In this document: piece after piece, positions 1 through 8,549 of the stretch
How the letters are laid out: each line of letters begins with the position of its first letter
Numbering within the stretch: the first letter of the stretch is position 1
Source: Streptomyces sp. Y2F8-2
GTDB lineage: Bacteria; Actinomycetota; Actinomycetes; Streptomycetales; Streptomycetaceae
Reading direction: 5' to 3'
NCBI RefSeq assembly: GCF_014905555.1
Contig: NZ_BNGS01000003.1
Location: 372,001 to 436,000, forward strand
Length of the DNA stretch: 64,000 nt
Notes under the pieces: model-generated
Told to the model about the DNA's origin: nothing
Database searches by the model: none
What the model saw: the letters and a program-made list of their open reading frames with translations, nothing else
Position numbers and translations under genes: made by a program

Positions 1-8
1 GCAGTCCC

Positions 9-272
9 ATGACCGTCCCCACCCCCGAGGCTCCCTACGGCGTCGACCCGCAGGGCCGCCCGTACTCCGACAAGTCCAAGATCGTCGCGGGCATCCTGCA
101 GATCTTCCTGGGCGGCCTCGGCATCGGCCGCTTCTACGTCGGCTCGGTCGGCGTGGGCATCGCCCAGCTGCTCACCTGCGGCGGCCTCGGCATCTGGGCG
201 CTGATCGACGGCATCCTGTTCCTGACGAGCAACGACCGCACGGACAAGCAGGGGCGGGTACTGCGGGGCTGA
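9..272 (+). CDS. TM2 domain membrane protein
   Basis: An 87-residue protein with the TM2 layout: a short hydrophilic N-terminus rich in Pro, then two hydrophobic segments (about residues 25-45 and 48-72) joined by a short turn. The GRFYVG motif in the first helix and the DGILF motif in the second are typical of this family. TM2 proteins are small inner-membrane proteins of unknown biochemical role, and nothing nearby indicates a partner. The window starts only 8 bases upstream, so its promoter is outside. The start codon is the first ATG and is not supported by a visible strong ribosome site. Confidence 0.8.
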   Translation: MTVPTPEAPYGVDPQGRPYSDKSKIVAGILQIFLGGLGIGRFYVGSVGVGIAQLLTCGGLGIWALIDGILFLTSNDRTDKQGRVLRG

Positions 273-293
273 GGGGGCGGGGCCTTACCGGTG

Positions 294-881
294 TTACCGC
301 TGCCCGGCCATGAGGAGCCTGGTGACGTCCAGGGTGACCTTTCCTCCGACGGAGTCGGGGAGTGTGACCAGCTCGCCGGCGATGTGAATGTGGTGCGTGG
401 CGTAGTTGCCTCGGACCGGATCGGTGAGGACGTGGAGGCGTTGGTGCTGGCGGTCGATGATGACGTAGACCGGGATCTTCGCCTCGGCGTAGTAGGCGAC
501 CTTGGTACGCAGATCGGTCTTCCAGTTGCTGGACGTGACTTCCATGACGAGGCGGAAGCAAGTCGGGTCGTAGCAGCTGTTCTCGACCAGGTGATCGCGA
601 TAGTCGTCGTCGACCACTGACAGGTCGGGGATCACGTAGTCCTCCGCCCCGGTCGGCAGCCAGAGGCCGATGTTCGGTAGCGCTCGCACCAAGCCCAACT
701 GCAGGAACGGTGCCGCGAAGAGCATGAGGGCCTCGGAGTGCGGGCCGTCTGGTGCCGGACTCAAGAGAAGCTGTCCTCCGATGATCTCGACGCGGCGACC
801 CGGAAGACTCTCCATGATGAGATTCGCTTCGGCGATCAGCGGCCGTTCCTCGTGTGGCCGCTCGACGGCTGCTGCGGACAT
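294..881 (-). CDS. Uma2 family (DUF820) endonuclease-like protein
   Basis: A 195-residue member of the Uma2/DUF820 family, which has the PD-(D/E)XK nuclease fold and is abundant in Streptomyces and cyanobacteria without a settled function. Recognisable parts are the EIIGGQLLLSP strand, VIPDLSVVDDD (the acidic metal-binding position) and FRLVMEVTSSNWKTDLRTK, which carries the E-x-x-S plus Lys arrangement. A longer frame runs upstream to 1145, but the ATG at 881 has GGGAGG eight bases before it and gives a family-typical length. It is followed by a strong hairpin shared with the sdh operon region and is probably transcribed alone. A second Uma2 gene lies at 35072. Confidence 0.8.
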   Translation of the reverse strand: MSAAAVERPHEERPLIAEANLIMESLPGRRVEIIGGQLLLSPAPDGPHSEALMLFAAPFLQLGLVRALPNIGLWLPTGAEDYVIPDLSVVDDDYRDHLVENSCYDPTCFRLVMEVTSSNWKTDLRTKVAYYAEAKIPVYVIIDRQHQRLHVLTDPVRGNYATHHIHIAGELVTLPDSVGGKVTLDVTRLLMAGQR

Positions 882-985
882 CAGGTGCCTCCCGTGGGCT
901 GGTGTCGAGAGCATCATCGTAGGCCGGAACGTACCCGCACGTCCCTGGCGATCACGTTCACTCGATCGCGTCCCCACACGCCGGA

Positions 986-1013
986 GGGCCCCGTTCCGAG
1001 CGGAACGGGGCCC
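986..1013 (-). terminator. terminator hairpin after sdhB
   Basis: A perfect 12-bp stem (986-997 with 1002-1013, GGGCCCCGTTCC) and a 4-base loop, just beyond the sdhB stop codon in the direction of sdh transcription. It is the likely end of the sdhCDAB message. Confidence 0.8.
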
Positions 1014-1036
1014 TTGGGCGTCATGCGCGACGAACG

Positions 1037-1807
1037 TCAGAGGCGGCGGGTGATCAGCGCCCGCTTCACCTCCTGGATCGCCTTCGTGACCTCGATGCCG
1101 CGCGGGCACGCGTCCGTGCAGTTGAACGTCGTGCGGCAGCGCCACACGCCGTCCTTGTCGTTCAGGATCTCCAGCCGCTGCTCGCCGGCCTCGTCACGCG
1201 AGTCGAAGATGAAGCGGTGCGCGTTGACGATGGCCGCCGGGCCGAAGTACTGGCCGTCGTTCCAGAACACCGGGCAGGAGGTCGTGCAGGCCGCGCACAG
1301 GATGCACTTCGTGGTGTCGTCGAAGCGCTCGCGGTCCTCGGCCGACTGCAGACGCTCGCGCGTCGGCTCGTTCGTCTCCTTGGTGATCAGGAACGGCATC
1401 ACGTCCCGGTACGCCTGGAAGAACGGCTCCATGTCCACGACCAGGTCCTTCAGGACCGTCAGGCCCTTTATGGGCTCGATCGTGATCGGCTTCTCGGGGT
1501 TGATGTCCTTGATCAGCGTCTTGCACGCGAGGCGGTTCTTGCCGTTGATCCGCATGGCGTCCGAGCCGCAGATGCCGTGCGCGCAGGACCGGCGGAAGGT
1601 CAGCGACCCGTCCAGGTCCCACTTGATCTTGTGCAGACCGTCGAGGACGCGCTCCTTGGGGTCGATCTCCAGCTGGAAGTCCTGCCAGGTCGCCTCGGAG
1701 GAGACCTCCGGGTTGTAGCGGCGGACGCGGAAGGTGACCGTGATGTAGGGGGACGCCGCCGAGCCCGAAGCGCCCGCCTCGGCCTTGTCCAGAACAGGGG
1801 TAGCCAT
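1037..1807 (-). CDS. sdhB: Succinate dehydrogenase iron-sulfur subunit
   Basis: The 256-residue iron-sulfur subunit of respiratory complex II. It carries electrons from FAD in SdhA to quinone at the membrane subunits. The N-terminal ferredoxin-like domain binds [2Fe-2S] through C75, C80, D83 and C95 (the Asp is normal in this family). The C-terminal domain binds [4Fe-4S] and [3Fe-4S] through the CILCAACTTSCP motif (about 168-179) and the CRTTFNCTDACP motif. It is the last gene of the operon: its ATG shares one base with the sdhA stop (TGATG), which implies translational coupling. Length and motifs are complete. Confidence 0.97.
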   Translation of the reverse strand: MATPVLDKAEAGASGSAASPYITVTFRVRRYNPEVSSEATWQDFQLEIDPKERVLDGLHKIKWDLDGSLTFRRSCAHGICGSDAMRINGKNRLACKTLIKDINPEKPITIEPIKGLTVLKDLVVDMEPFFQAYRDVMPFLITKETNEPTRERLQSAEDRERFDDTTKCILCAACTTSCPVFWNDGQYFGPAAIVNAHRFIFDSRDEAGEQRLEILNDKDGVWRCRTTFNCTDACPRGIEVTKAIQEVKRALITRRL

Positions 1808-3561
1808 CAGTACTTACGCTCCATCGGCTGGTAGCGGGTCTGGACGACCGGCTTGTAGTCGAGACGGATGGACTCGGTGCCGTCGTCGCCCACCTCGCGG
1901 TACGCCATGGTGTGGCGCATGAAGTTGACGTCGTCACGGTTCGGGTAGTCCTCGCGGTAGTGACCGCCGCGGGACTCCTTGCGGGCCAGCGCGGAGACCG
2001 CCATGACCTCGGCGAGGTCGAGCAGGTTGCCCAGCTCGACGGCCTCCAGCAGGTCCGTGTTGAACCGCTTGCCCTTGTCCTGGATCGCCACGTTCTTGTA
2101 GCGCTCCTTGAGCTCGGCGATCTTCTCGACCGCCGTCTTGATCGTCTGCTCGGTGCGGAACACCATGACGTTCGCGTCCATGGTCTCCTGCAGCTCACGG
2201 CGCAGCTCCGCCACGCGCTCGTTGCCCGTGGAGTTGCGCAGCCGCTCGATCTGCGCGACGACGAGCTCCTCCGGGTTCTCCGGCAGCTCGACGAAGTCGG
2301 CCGTCTGGGAGTACTCGGCGGCGGCGATGCCCGCACGGCGGCCGAACACGTTGATGTCCAGCAGCGAGTTCGTGCCGAGGCGGTTGGCGCCGTGCACGGA
2401 CACGCAGGCGACCTCGCCGGCGGCGTACAGGCCCGGGACGACCGTGGTGTTGTCCGCGAGGACCTCGCCCTGGACGTTCGTCGGGATGCCGCCCATCGCG
2501 TAGTGCGCGGTCGGCTGGATCGGGATCGGGTCCGTGTAGGGCTCGATGCCGAGGTACGTACGCGCGAACTCGGTGATGTCGGGCAGCTTGGCGTCCAGCT
2601 GCTCCGGCGGCAGGTGGGTGAGGTCCAGGTAGACGTGGTCGCCCTCGGGACCGCAACCGCGGCCCTCGCGGATCTCCGTGTAGATCGAGCGGGAGACGAC
2701 GTCACGGGAGGCGAGGTCCTTCATGACCGGCGCGTACTTCTCCATGAAGCGCTCGCCGTCCTTGTTGCGGAGGATGCCGCCCTCACCGCGCGCACCCTCG
2801 GTCAGGAGGATGCCCATGCGCCAGATGCCGGTCGGGTGGAACTGGAAGAACTCCATGTCCTCCAGCGGGATGCCCCGCCGGTACACCGCCGCCTGGCCGT
2901 CACCGGTCAGCGTGTGCGCGTTCGACGTCACCTTGAAGAACTTGCCACAGCCGCCGGAGGCGTAGATCACGGCCTTCGCCTGGAAGATGTGGATCTCACC
3001 GGTCGCCAGCTCGTACGCCACGACGCCGGCCGAACGCTTGACGCCGTCGACCTCGGTGATCAGCTGGTCCAGGACGTAGAACTCGTTGAAGAACTCCACG
3101 CCCTCCTTCACGCAGTTCTGGTACAGCGTCTGGAGGATCATGTGGCCGGTGCGGTCGGCCGCGTAGCAGGAGCGGCGGACCGGGGCCTCACCGTGGTTGC
3201 GGGAGTGACCGCCGAAGCGCCGCTGGTCGATCGTGCCGTTCGGGGTGCGGTTGAACGGCAGGCCCATCTTCTCCAGGTCGAGGACCGAGTCGATGGCCTC
3301 CTTCGCCAGGATCTCGGCGGCGTCCTGGTCGACCAGGTAGTCACCGCCCTTGACCGTGTCGAAGGTGTGCCACTCCCAGTTGTCCTCCTCCACGTTCGCG
3401 AGCGCGGCGGCCATACCGCCCTGCGCGGCGCCCGTGTGGGAGCGGGTGGGGTAGAGCTTGGTCAGCACGGCGGTGCGGCTGCGCTTCGTCGACTCGATGG
3501 CGGCGCGCATACCGGCGCCACCGGCGCCGACGATGACGGTGTCGTACTTGTGGATCTTCAT
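1807..3561 (-). CDS. sdhA: Succinate dehydrogenase flavoprotein subunit
   Basis: The 584-residue catalytic subunit of complex II. It oxidises succinate to fumarate and passes electrons to SdhB. The N-terminus has the FAD dinucleotide-binding motif [10 protein letters not shown] (about residues 12-21). The segment [13 protein letters not shown] contains the His that binds FAD covalently, and [13 protein letters not shown] is the conserved late FAD/substrate motif. The HFR-like [15 protein letters not shown] segment supplies active-site residues. It lies in the middle of sdhCDAB, 19 bases after sdhD. Start ATG at 3561; the ribosome site is weak, so translation may depend on the upstream gene. 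Confidence 0.97.
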   Translation of the reverse strand: MKIHKYDTVIVGAGGAGMRAAIESTKRSRTAVLTKLYPTRSHTGAAQGGMAAALANVEEDNWEWHTFDTVKGGDYLVDQDAAEILAKEAIDSVLDLEKMGLPFNRTPNGTIDQRRFGGHSRNHGEAPVRRSCYAADRTGHMILQTLYQNCVKEGVEFFNEFYVLDQLITEVDGVKRSAGVVAYELATGEIHIFQAKAVIYASGGCGKFFKVTSNAHTLTGDGQAAVYRRGIPLEDMEFFQFHPTGIWRMGILLTEGARGEGGILRNKDGERFMEKYAPVMKDLASRDVVSRSIYTEIREGRGCGPEGDHVYLDLTHLPPEQLDAKLPDITEFARTYLGIEPYTDPIPIQPTAHYAMGGIPTNVQGEVLADNTTVVPGLYAAGEVACVSVHGANRLGTNSLLDINVFGRRAGIAAAEYSQTADFVELPENPEELVVAQIERLRNSTGNERVAELRRELQETMDANVMVFRTEQTIKTAVEKIAELKERYKNVAIQDKGKRFNTDLLEAVELGNLLDLAEVMAVSALARKESRGGHYREDYPNRDDVNFMRHTMAYREVGDDGTESIRLDYKPVVQTRYQPMERKY

Positions 3562-3580
3562 GATTCTCGCAGCCCCGTGC

Positions 3581-4063
3581 CTAGCGGATGTTCGGGTCGA
3601 AGGTGAAGATCACCAGCGTGCCCAGCAGGATGGTGAACACCGTGGCGGTGTACAGCAGGCCCTTCAGCCACAGCCGCGTGTTCGTCCGCTCGGCGTAGTC
3701 GTTGATGACCGTGCGCAGGCCGTTGGCGCCGTGCAGCATCGCGAGCCACAGCATGGTCAGGTCCCAGACCTGCCACCACGGGGAGGCCCAGCGGCCGGCC
3801 ACGAAGGCGAAGCCGATCTTGGAGACACCGCCGTCCAGCACGAGCTGGATCAGCAGGTGGCCGATGACCAGGACGACCAGCACGATGCCGGACAGGCGCA
3901 TGAACAGCCAGCCGTACATCTCGAAGTTGCCGCGGGTCGACTTCGGGGTCTTCTTCGTCCGCTTGCGGGGCGGCTCGATGACCGGCGCCGGGTTGTCGAC
4001 GTCGTACAGCGGGGCACCCTCGACGGGGCCGATGCCGGAGGTGGTGGTTTCAGTGGTGGACAT
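3581..4063 (-). CDS. sdhD: Succinate dehydrogenase membrane anchor subunit
   Basis: A 160-residue membrane anchor of complex II with a hydrophilic, basic N-terminal extension of about 45 residues followed by three hydrophobic segments. The His in [14 protein letters not shown] and that in [14 protein letters not shown] are typical haem-b or quinone-site positions of SdhC/D proteins. It lies five bases after sdhC and before sdhA, as expected for an actinobacterial sdhCDAB operon. A GGGAGC ribosome site precedes the ATG. Assignment as SdhD rather than SdhC rests on order and size. Confidence 0.92.
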   Translation of the reverse strand: MSTTETTTSGIGPVEGAPLYDVDNPAPVIEPPRKRTKKTPKSTRGNFEMYGWLFMRLSGIVLVVLVIGHLLIQLVLDGGVSKIGFAFVAGRWASPWWQVWDLTMLWLAMLHGANGLRTVINDYAERTNTRLWLKGLLYTATVFTILLGTLVIFTFDPNIR

Positions 4064-4068
4064 GCGCG

Positions 4069-4449
4069 TCAGCTCCCGAAGAGTTCACGAGCGGCGTGGC
4101 CGAGGACGGGGTAGATGGCCCCGAGCATCAGCACGACCCAGACGCCGACGACGGTCCAGAGCATCTGCTTCTGGTAGCGCGGGCCCTTCGACCAGAAGTC
4201 GACCGCGATGACGCGGAGGCCGTTGAGCGCGTGGAAGAGGATGGCGGCGACGAGGCCGTACTCCAGAATCGCGACGATCGGTGTCTTGTACGTGGCCACG
4301 ACCTTGTCGTAGGCCTCGGGGGAGACACGGACGAGTGCGGTGTCCAGCACGTGTACGAACAGGAAGAAGAAGATGAGGACGCCGGTGACTCGGTGAGCCA
4401 CCCAGGACCACATTCCTTCCCGGCCGCGGTACAGCGTTCCAGCCGGCAC
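4069..4449 (-). CDS. sdhC: Succinate dehydrogenase cytochrome b subunit
   Basis: A 126-residue cytochrome b556-type subunit, first gene of the operon. It has three membrane segments (about 20-40, 65-85, 102-122). The N-terminal HRVTGVLIFFFLFVHVLDTAL segment is the SdhC signature, and LFHALNGLRVI supplies a likely haem-ligand His. Together with SdhD it binds haem b and the quinone. The start is GTG at 4449, chosen because GGAGGG lies about eight bases upstream. No other sdh gene precedes it, so the operon promoter should be within 4450-4750. Confidence 0.93.
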   Translation of the reverse strand: MPAGTLYRGREGMWSWVAHRVTGVLIFFFLFVHVLDTALVRVSPEAYDKVVATYKTPIVAILEYGLVAAILFHALNGLRVIAVDFWSKGPRYQKQMLWTVVGVWVVLMLGAIYPVLGHAARELFGS

Positions 4450-4750
4450 GGAAGAACCCTCCGGGAGCGGGGACTAGGGCCGCGCCGGCTTTCTGTGTCG
4501 GTCGGGCCCGGCCGGGTACGGTCCACCGGCCCCCAGCATGGTAGCGACGGTTGCCTGCGGCGCTTACGGGGGGCCTGCCGGTGTGATCAATCAGGCACTC
4601 AAACGAGCACGGATGGCTCATCGGCCGGACGGCCACCGGGGTGAGAGCTGTTGTTTTTCTGCCGGGTACGGGTGGTTTGCGGATGCTTGCGACCATGCGG
4701 CGGAGCCGCACGTGTCACAGCCCCGCGCCCCTAAACGGCGCGTTCCACCG
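4450..4750. other. sdh upstream region, no gene
   Basis: About 300 bases between sdhC and the next gene, which lies on the same strand and reads toward it. I see no convincing reading frame. The segment should carry the sdh promoter, but no clear -35/-10 pair can be picked by eye. The part nearest 4750 contains a CCCCGCGCCCCTAAA stretch that resembles a widespread Streptomyces dispersed repeat. Confidence 0.5.
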
Positions 4751-4770
4751 CTAAACGGCGCGTTCCACCG
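4731..4770. repeat. 20-bp exact tandem duplication at uraD 3' end
   Basis: The 20-base unit beginning CTAAACGGCGCG occurs twice without a gap (4731-4750 and 4751-4770). The second copy holds the last codons and stop of the ureidoimidazoline decarboxylase gene; the first repeats them, stop included, just beyond the gene. Confidence 0.95.
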
Positions 4771-5353
4771 CAGTGCGCTCGGAGAAGTCCCGAACCAGGC
4801 GCGTCAGCCTCCCCCTCGCCAAGCGGCGCAGTTCCTCCGTCGCCAGGACCCGCTCCTCCTCGGGATCGTTGGCCAATCGTGATCGGATGGCCGCGAGGAG
4901 CTGGTCCAGCAGTTCGTCCGGCGCCACCTCGTCCAGACAGATGATGAACACGTGTCCGAATTTGCTCTCGTATGCCGCGTGTGCCGCGCTCAGCGCGGTG
5001 TGGGCGGCGGAGTACGTGCCGTCGGGGAGCGGGGCGAGGGATTCCCCGGCCAGAGCCTCGGCGAGGTCCGCGGGGCTGAGGTCGTACGTCGCCTCGTCGG
5101 CCGCGGCGAGCAGGGAGTCGAGGTCCGGGTACGGGCGGTGCTCGGCCACCCGGTGGGCCCAGCGCAGGCTGCGGCAGCAGGCGAGCAGGGCGCGCCGGAC
5201 GCCGTCGGCGGGCGCGTGGTTGAACCGCTCCAGGCCCGTGGCGGCCTCGGTGCGGTGTTGCGCCGGGAGGGCGGTGTGGCCGGGGAGGTGCGGGAGACGA
5301 TGCGCGGGCAGCGTGGGTCCTCGGCGGCTGGCGTGACGGCTCGTGCGCGTCAC
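4751..5353 (-). CDS. uraD: OHCU decarboxylase (ureide pathway)
   Basis: A 200-residue protein of the 2-oxo-4-hydroxy-4-carboxy-5-ureidoimidazoline decarboxylase family, which makes S-allantoin in urate breakdown. It is recognised by LERFNHAP near the start of the domain, the DLDSLLAAADEA and AHTALSAAHAAYESKFGHVFII segments, and the C-terminal EEERVLATEELRRLARGRL helix. No other urate-pathway gene is adjacent. The N-terminal 35 residues look unlike the family and the GTG at 5353 lacks a good ribosome site, so the true start may differ. The last codons are duplicated in tandem downstream. Confidence 0.75.
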   Translation of the reverse strand: MTRTSRHASRRGPTLPAHRLPHLPGHTALPAQHRTEAATGLERFNHAPADGVRRALLACCRSLRWAHRVAEHRPYPDLDSLLAAADEATYDLSPADLAEALAGESLAPLPDGTYSAAHTALSAAHAAYESKFGHVFIICLDEVAPDELLDQLLAAIRSRLANDPEEERVLATEELRRLARGRLTRLVRDFSERTAVERAV

Positions 5354-5579
5354 GTGCGGGTCGGCAGGGGATCGTGTGAGAAATGCGCCGCCACGTTAGC
5401 GACGGCGGTCGGGTCGGCGTCCAGTCGCTGCCCGGATTTCACCCGGATGGGAGAGTTTCGGGGCCTCTCGTGGACACGTCGGCCGGACGGGGGTCGTAGC
5501 TTCGGAGAGAAACGACAGGGGGGCAGAGTGTGGAGGTGAGTCGCGTGCGGTCCAAGGTCGGGCGAATACCAAAACGCAT

Positions 5580-7250
5580 ATGCATGCAGAGGAACACGGT
5601 GCGGCCGTGCCCCGGGGTCGGAACGGATGTGACCTGGTGACCGGCCGCAGGCGGGTCCCTGAGGGGAAGACGCACGTACGGCGCACCAGGTTGCTGCTGG
5701 CGACCACCGGGATCGTGGTGGCGGGCGGTGTGGCGGCGGCCGTGACGCTGTGGCCCTCCGGTGGCGGCTCGCCGAACGGGGCCGGGGCCTCCGTGGGCAC
5801 GTCGGCGGCGTCCACGGGCTCCGCCCGCTCCTACCCCCTGTCGCAGCCGCCCCGCACCATCCCCGCCGTCAGCCGGTTCACCGCGGCGCGGGGCCCGGGC
5901 TGGCGGCCCGCCTCCGGGCACCGGGTGGTGGTCGACAACGCTCAGCTCGCCGACGAGGGGCGGCTGCTCGCCGGGGAGCTGGGCATGGCGTACGGCGGGC
6001 AGACCGGCGCCGGCGCCGGTGACGTGGAGCTGGGCCTGGCCGGCAGCGGCAACCAGGAGTCGTACACGCTGACCGTCACGAACGGGCGGGTGAAGATCAC
6101 CGGGCCCGGCGAGGCCGGCGTCTTCTACGGCACCCGCACCCTCAAGCAGGAAGTGCACGGCGGCGGCACCGCGCCCGAGGGCGTCGTGAACGACGCGCCC
6201 GCCAAGCCACGGCGCGGGTTCATGCTCGACATCGCCCGCAAGTACTACACGGCCGGTTGGATCGAGGACCGCATACGTGAGCTGGGCGACCTGAAGTACA
6301 ACGAACTGGGTCTGCACTTCTCCGACGACCAGGGCTTCCGCATCGAGTCCTCCTCGCACCCGGAGATCGTCTCCAAGCAGCACCTCAGCAAGGCCGAGGT
6401 GAAGAGGATCGTCGATCTCGCGGCGAGCCGGCACATCACCGTGGTGCCCGAGATCGACTCGCCCGGCCACCTGGGCGCCGTCATCGCCGCCCACCCCGAC
6501 ATCCAGCTGCGCAACGCCTCCGGCGTCGCCACGCGCGGGGCGGTCGACATCTCCAAGCCCGCGGCGGCGAAGATCGTCGACGATCTGCTGAACGAGTTCT
6601 CGGGCGTGTTCCCCGGCGCGTACTGGCATCTCGGCGGCGACGAGTACCTGGCGCTGATGGCGCGCAACCCGGCGGCCTCCTACCCGCAGCTCGCCGCCGC
6701 CGCGCGGGCCCGGTTCGGGCCGAAGGCGGGCGTCGCCGACCTCGCGACCGGCTGGCTGAACGACCGCGCGAACGTGATGCGCGGGCACGGCAGGACCATG
6801 CGGGCCTGGAACGACGGCTTCTACCGGGGGAGTTCCGTGCAGCCGGCCGGGGACCTTCAGGCCGCGTACTGGACCGGCAAGGAGCTGGGCGCCCGGCAGC
6901 CGACCGACTACCTGGGCGCGGGCCGCAAGGTGATCAACTACAACGACGAGTACCTCTACTACGTGCTCGGCCAGCCGCAGACCTTCGTCTACCCCACCGG
7001 GCAGCGCATCTACGAACAGTGGACCCCGCGCGTGCTGCGGGGCACGACGGCGGTGCCCGCGCGCTACGACGGGCAGATCCTCGGAGGCGTCTTCGCCGTC
7101 TGGAGCGACCGCCCGACCGCCCAGACGCAGGACCAGGTGGCGACCGGGATCCGGATGCCGCTGCGGGCGACGGCGCAGAAGCTGTGGGACTCGCGGACCC
7201 CGTCGCTGTCCTGGACGCAGTTCAAGGCGCTGGCGGGCCGACTGGGCTGA
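5580..7250 (+). CDS. Secreted GH20 beta-N-acetylhexosaminidase
   Basis: A 556-residue glycoside hydrolase family 20 enzyme that removes terminal GlcNAc/GalNAc residues, for example from chitin fragments. A hydrophobic segment (about 36-58) after basic residues suggests a signal peptide or membrane anchor. Next come a GH20b-like N-domain (about 100-205) and a TIM barrel starting at RRGFMLDIARKYY. The catalytic pair D354-E355 sits in HLGGDEY, and EIDSPGHLGA (291-300) is a further family motif. The reaction uses the substrate acetamido group as nucleophile. The start is uncertain: the ATG at 5580 gives a long N-terminus, and the GTG at 5637 is an alternative. No neighbouring sugar-use gene is seen. 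Confidence 0.88.
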   Translation: MHAEEHGAAVPRGRNGCDLVTGRRRVPEGKTHVRRTRLLLATTGIVVAGGVAAAVTLWPSGGGSPNGAGASVGTSAASTGSARSYPLSQPPRTIPAVSRFTAARGPGWRPASGHRVVVDNAQLADEGRLLAGELGMAYGGQTGAGAGDVELGLAGSGNQESYTLTVTNGRVKITGPGEAGVFYGTRTLKQEVHGGGTAPEGVVNDAPAKPRRGFMLDIARKYYTAGWIEDRIRELGDLKYNELGLHFSDDQGFRIESSSHPEIVSKQHLSKAEVKRIVDLAASRHITVVPEIDSPGHLGAVIAAHPDIQLRNASGVATRGAVDISKPAAAKIVDDLLNEFSGVFPGAYWHLGGDEYLALMARNPAASYPQLAAAARARFGPKAGVADLATGWLNDRANVMRGHGRTMRAWNDGFYRGSSVQPAGDLQAAYWTGKELGARQPTDYLGAGRKVINYNDEYLYYVLGQPQTFVYPTGQRIYEQWTPRVLRGTTAVPARYDGQILGGVFAVWSDRPTAQTQDQVATGIRMPLRATAQKLWDSRTPSLSWTQFKALAGRLG

Positions 7251-7413
7251 AACGCCCCTTCGGGCAGGCTCGATGGCCGAAAATATCCTCCTCGAACGCC
7301 TCGACAGCTCCCCCTGGTGTGACTGTGACACTCCCGGTCCGTCGCACGCAGTAAGGGAAGATGCGGGCTCCGTACGGATGAGGCGCCCCGACGAGGCGTT
7401 TCGAGGAGGCTTG

Positions 7414-7980
7414 ATGAGCCTGGTGGACCTGATCGCGCAGGCCGACGAGCGGGCACTCGCGGCGAGCGGACTGGCTTGTTTGGACCGGTGTGTGCCGCTC
7501 CTGGGAGGCGACGACGAGGTGCTGCGGCCGCTGTGGGCGAGCCTCGTCGAGGGGCACGACTGGGAGCAGCGACTCACCAAGGCGCGCTCGGAGCTGGCGG
7601 CCGGGCAGGACTCCGCGGCGGACGATTGCGCCTCCGAGACCGAGGCCGCACGGCTCGCCCGCCGCATGCTCGAGGCGGTCCCCGCCGAGCCGTCCGCCGA
7701 CGCCCTGCGACGGTGGGCCGACGCCTGCTCGGTGGCCGCGCTGCAGATCCACCGCTTGCTGGACCCCGCCGACGACGACGCCCCGGTCGCGGCCCGCCGC
7801 GAGGGCCGTACGGACCGCATGCCGCCGCTCGTCGCCGCCGAACTGCGGCGCCAGATCACCGTCCTGGAACTGGTCACGGACCACGGTGCGGGCGGGCTGC
7901 GCCGGGCCCTCGACGTGTCGACCGAGGGGCGCCGGGTACTGCGGGCCGTGGTGTCCCGGCGCGCACGGGGCCGCTCGTAG
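7414..7980 (+). CDS. Hypothetical helical protein
   Basis: A 188-residue, mostly helical, acidic protein with no signal peptide or membrane segment. I do not recognise the family. It starts MSLVDLIAQADERALA; the ATG at 7414 has GAGGAGG five bases upstream, which decides against the longer frame from 7273. It contains repeated Ala/Arg/Glu-rich helices and ends in a basic tail (RRARGRS). It stands alone between the hexosaminidase and another unknown gene. Codon use is normal for the region, so a real gene is likely, but no function can be given. Confidence 0.7.
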   Translation: MSLVDLIAQADERALAASGLACLDRCVPLLGGDDEVLRPLWASLVEGHDWEQRLTKARSELAAGQDSAADDCASETEAARLARRMLEAVPAEPSADALRRWADACSVAALQIHRLLDPADDDAPVAARREGRTDRMPPLVAAELRRQITVLELVTDHGAGGLRRALDVSTEGRRVLRAVVSRRARGRS

Positions 7981-8125
7981 CCCCAGAGGCGCACAGCCTC
8001 ATAAACCCCTTCCGCTGCAAGGATCCTGTGACCGTCCTGTGGCGCGGTGGGGCGGTCCTGCGCCGGTGTCGGGGACCCCCTCCGAACGGCGTGACGCGAC
8101 GGCGGTGGAGCGCGCTCTTCCGGGT

Positions 8126-8515
8126 GTGAACGCAACTGAGGTGACCAGGCCCCACGCCGCCACGAAGCCCGTCCGTTGGGCCGCCGACGCCGTCACGGCC
8201 ATGCGCGAGGGCGCCCGGCTGCGGCTCGACTACTCGGCGCAGAGCCTGTGGCGTGTGGACCGGATGATCGAGGAGATGGGCCGTCAGGGCGCGCCGTACG
8301 CCGCCGTGGAGACCGCGCTGCGCGGCTTCGGGGCGTACGCGGGCGAGGTGGTGGTCCGGCTGACCGGCGGGGAGTGGTGGTCGTCCGGCGGCGACCACTG
8401 GGTGCGCACACCCGACGGCCGCCTTTGGGACCCCATCGACGAGGCCCGCCGCTGCTACCACGGCGACGGCTCGCTGCGGCTGCTGTGCCGGGACGCGACG
8501 AGCGGAACGGCTTGA
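8126..8515 (+). CDS. Hypothetical protein
   Basis: A 129-residue protein of unknown function. The recognisable stretch runs from AADAVTAMREGARLRLDYS to the C-terminus, with a Trp-rich segment (GGEWWSSGGDHWVRTPDGRLWDP) that looks like a compact beta-sheet. No signal peptide or membrane helix. The start is uncertain: GTG at 8126 or 8141, neither with a strong ribosome site. The frame is open far upstream, but that part is the shadow of the preceding gene. Confidence 0.6.
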   Translation: MNATEVTRPHAATKPVRWAADAVTAMREGARLRLDYSAQSLWRVDRMIEEMGRQGAPYAAVETALRGFGAYAGEVVVRLTGGEWWSSGGDHWVRTPDGRLWDPIDEARRCYHGDGSLRLLCRDATSGTA

Positions 8516-8549
8516 GGGTCCGCCGTGGCCGCCACGGCCGGCCGGGGTT

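Noticed and set aside
1912..3606. A 564-codon plus-strand frame opposite sdhA
   Set aside because: Antisense to an unmistakable SdhA; composition is Val/Arg/Leu/Asp shadow type.
7318..7334. A second AfsQ1-like site (two GTGAC words upstream of the 7414 gene)
   Set aside because: The words are only one base apart, not six, so the spacing does not fit the known site.
5439..8135. An 898-codon open frame on the minus strand opposite the hexosaminidase and following gene
   Set aside because: It is antisense to genes with clear families and shows the Arg/Pro/Ala-rich composition typical of shadow frames in GC-rich DNA.
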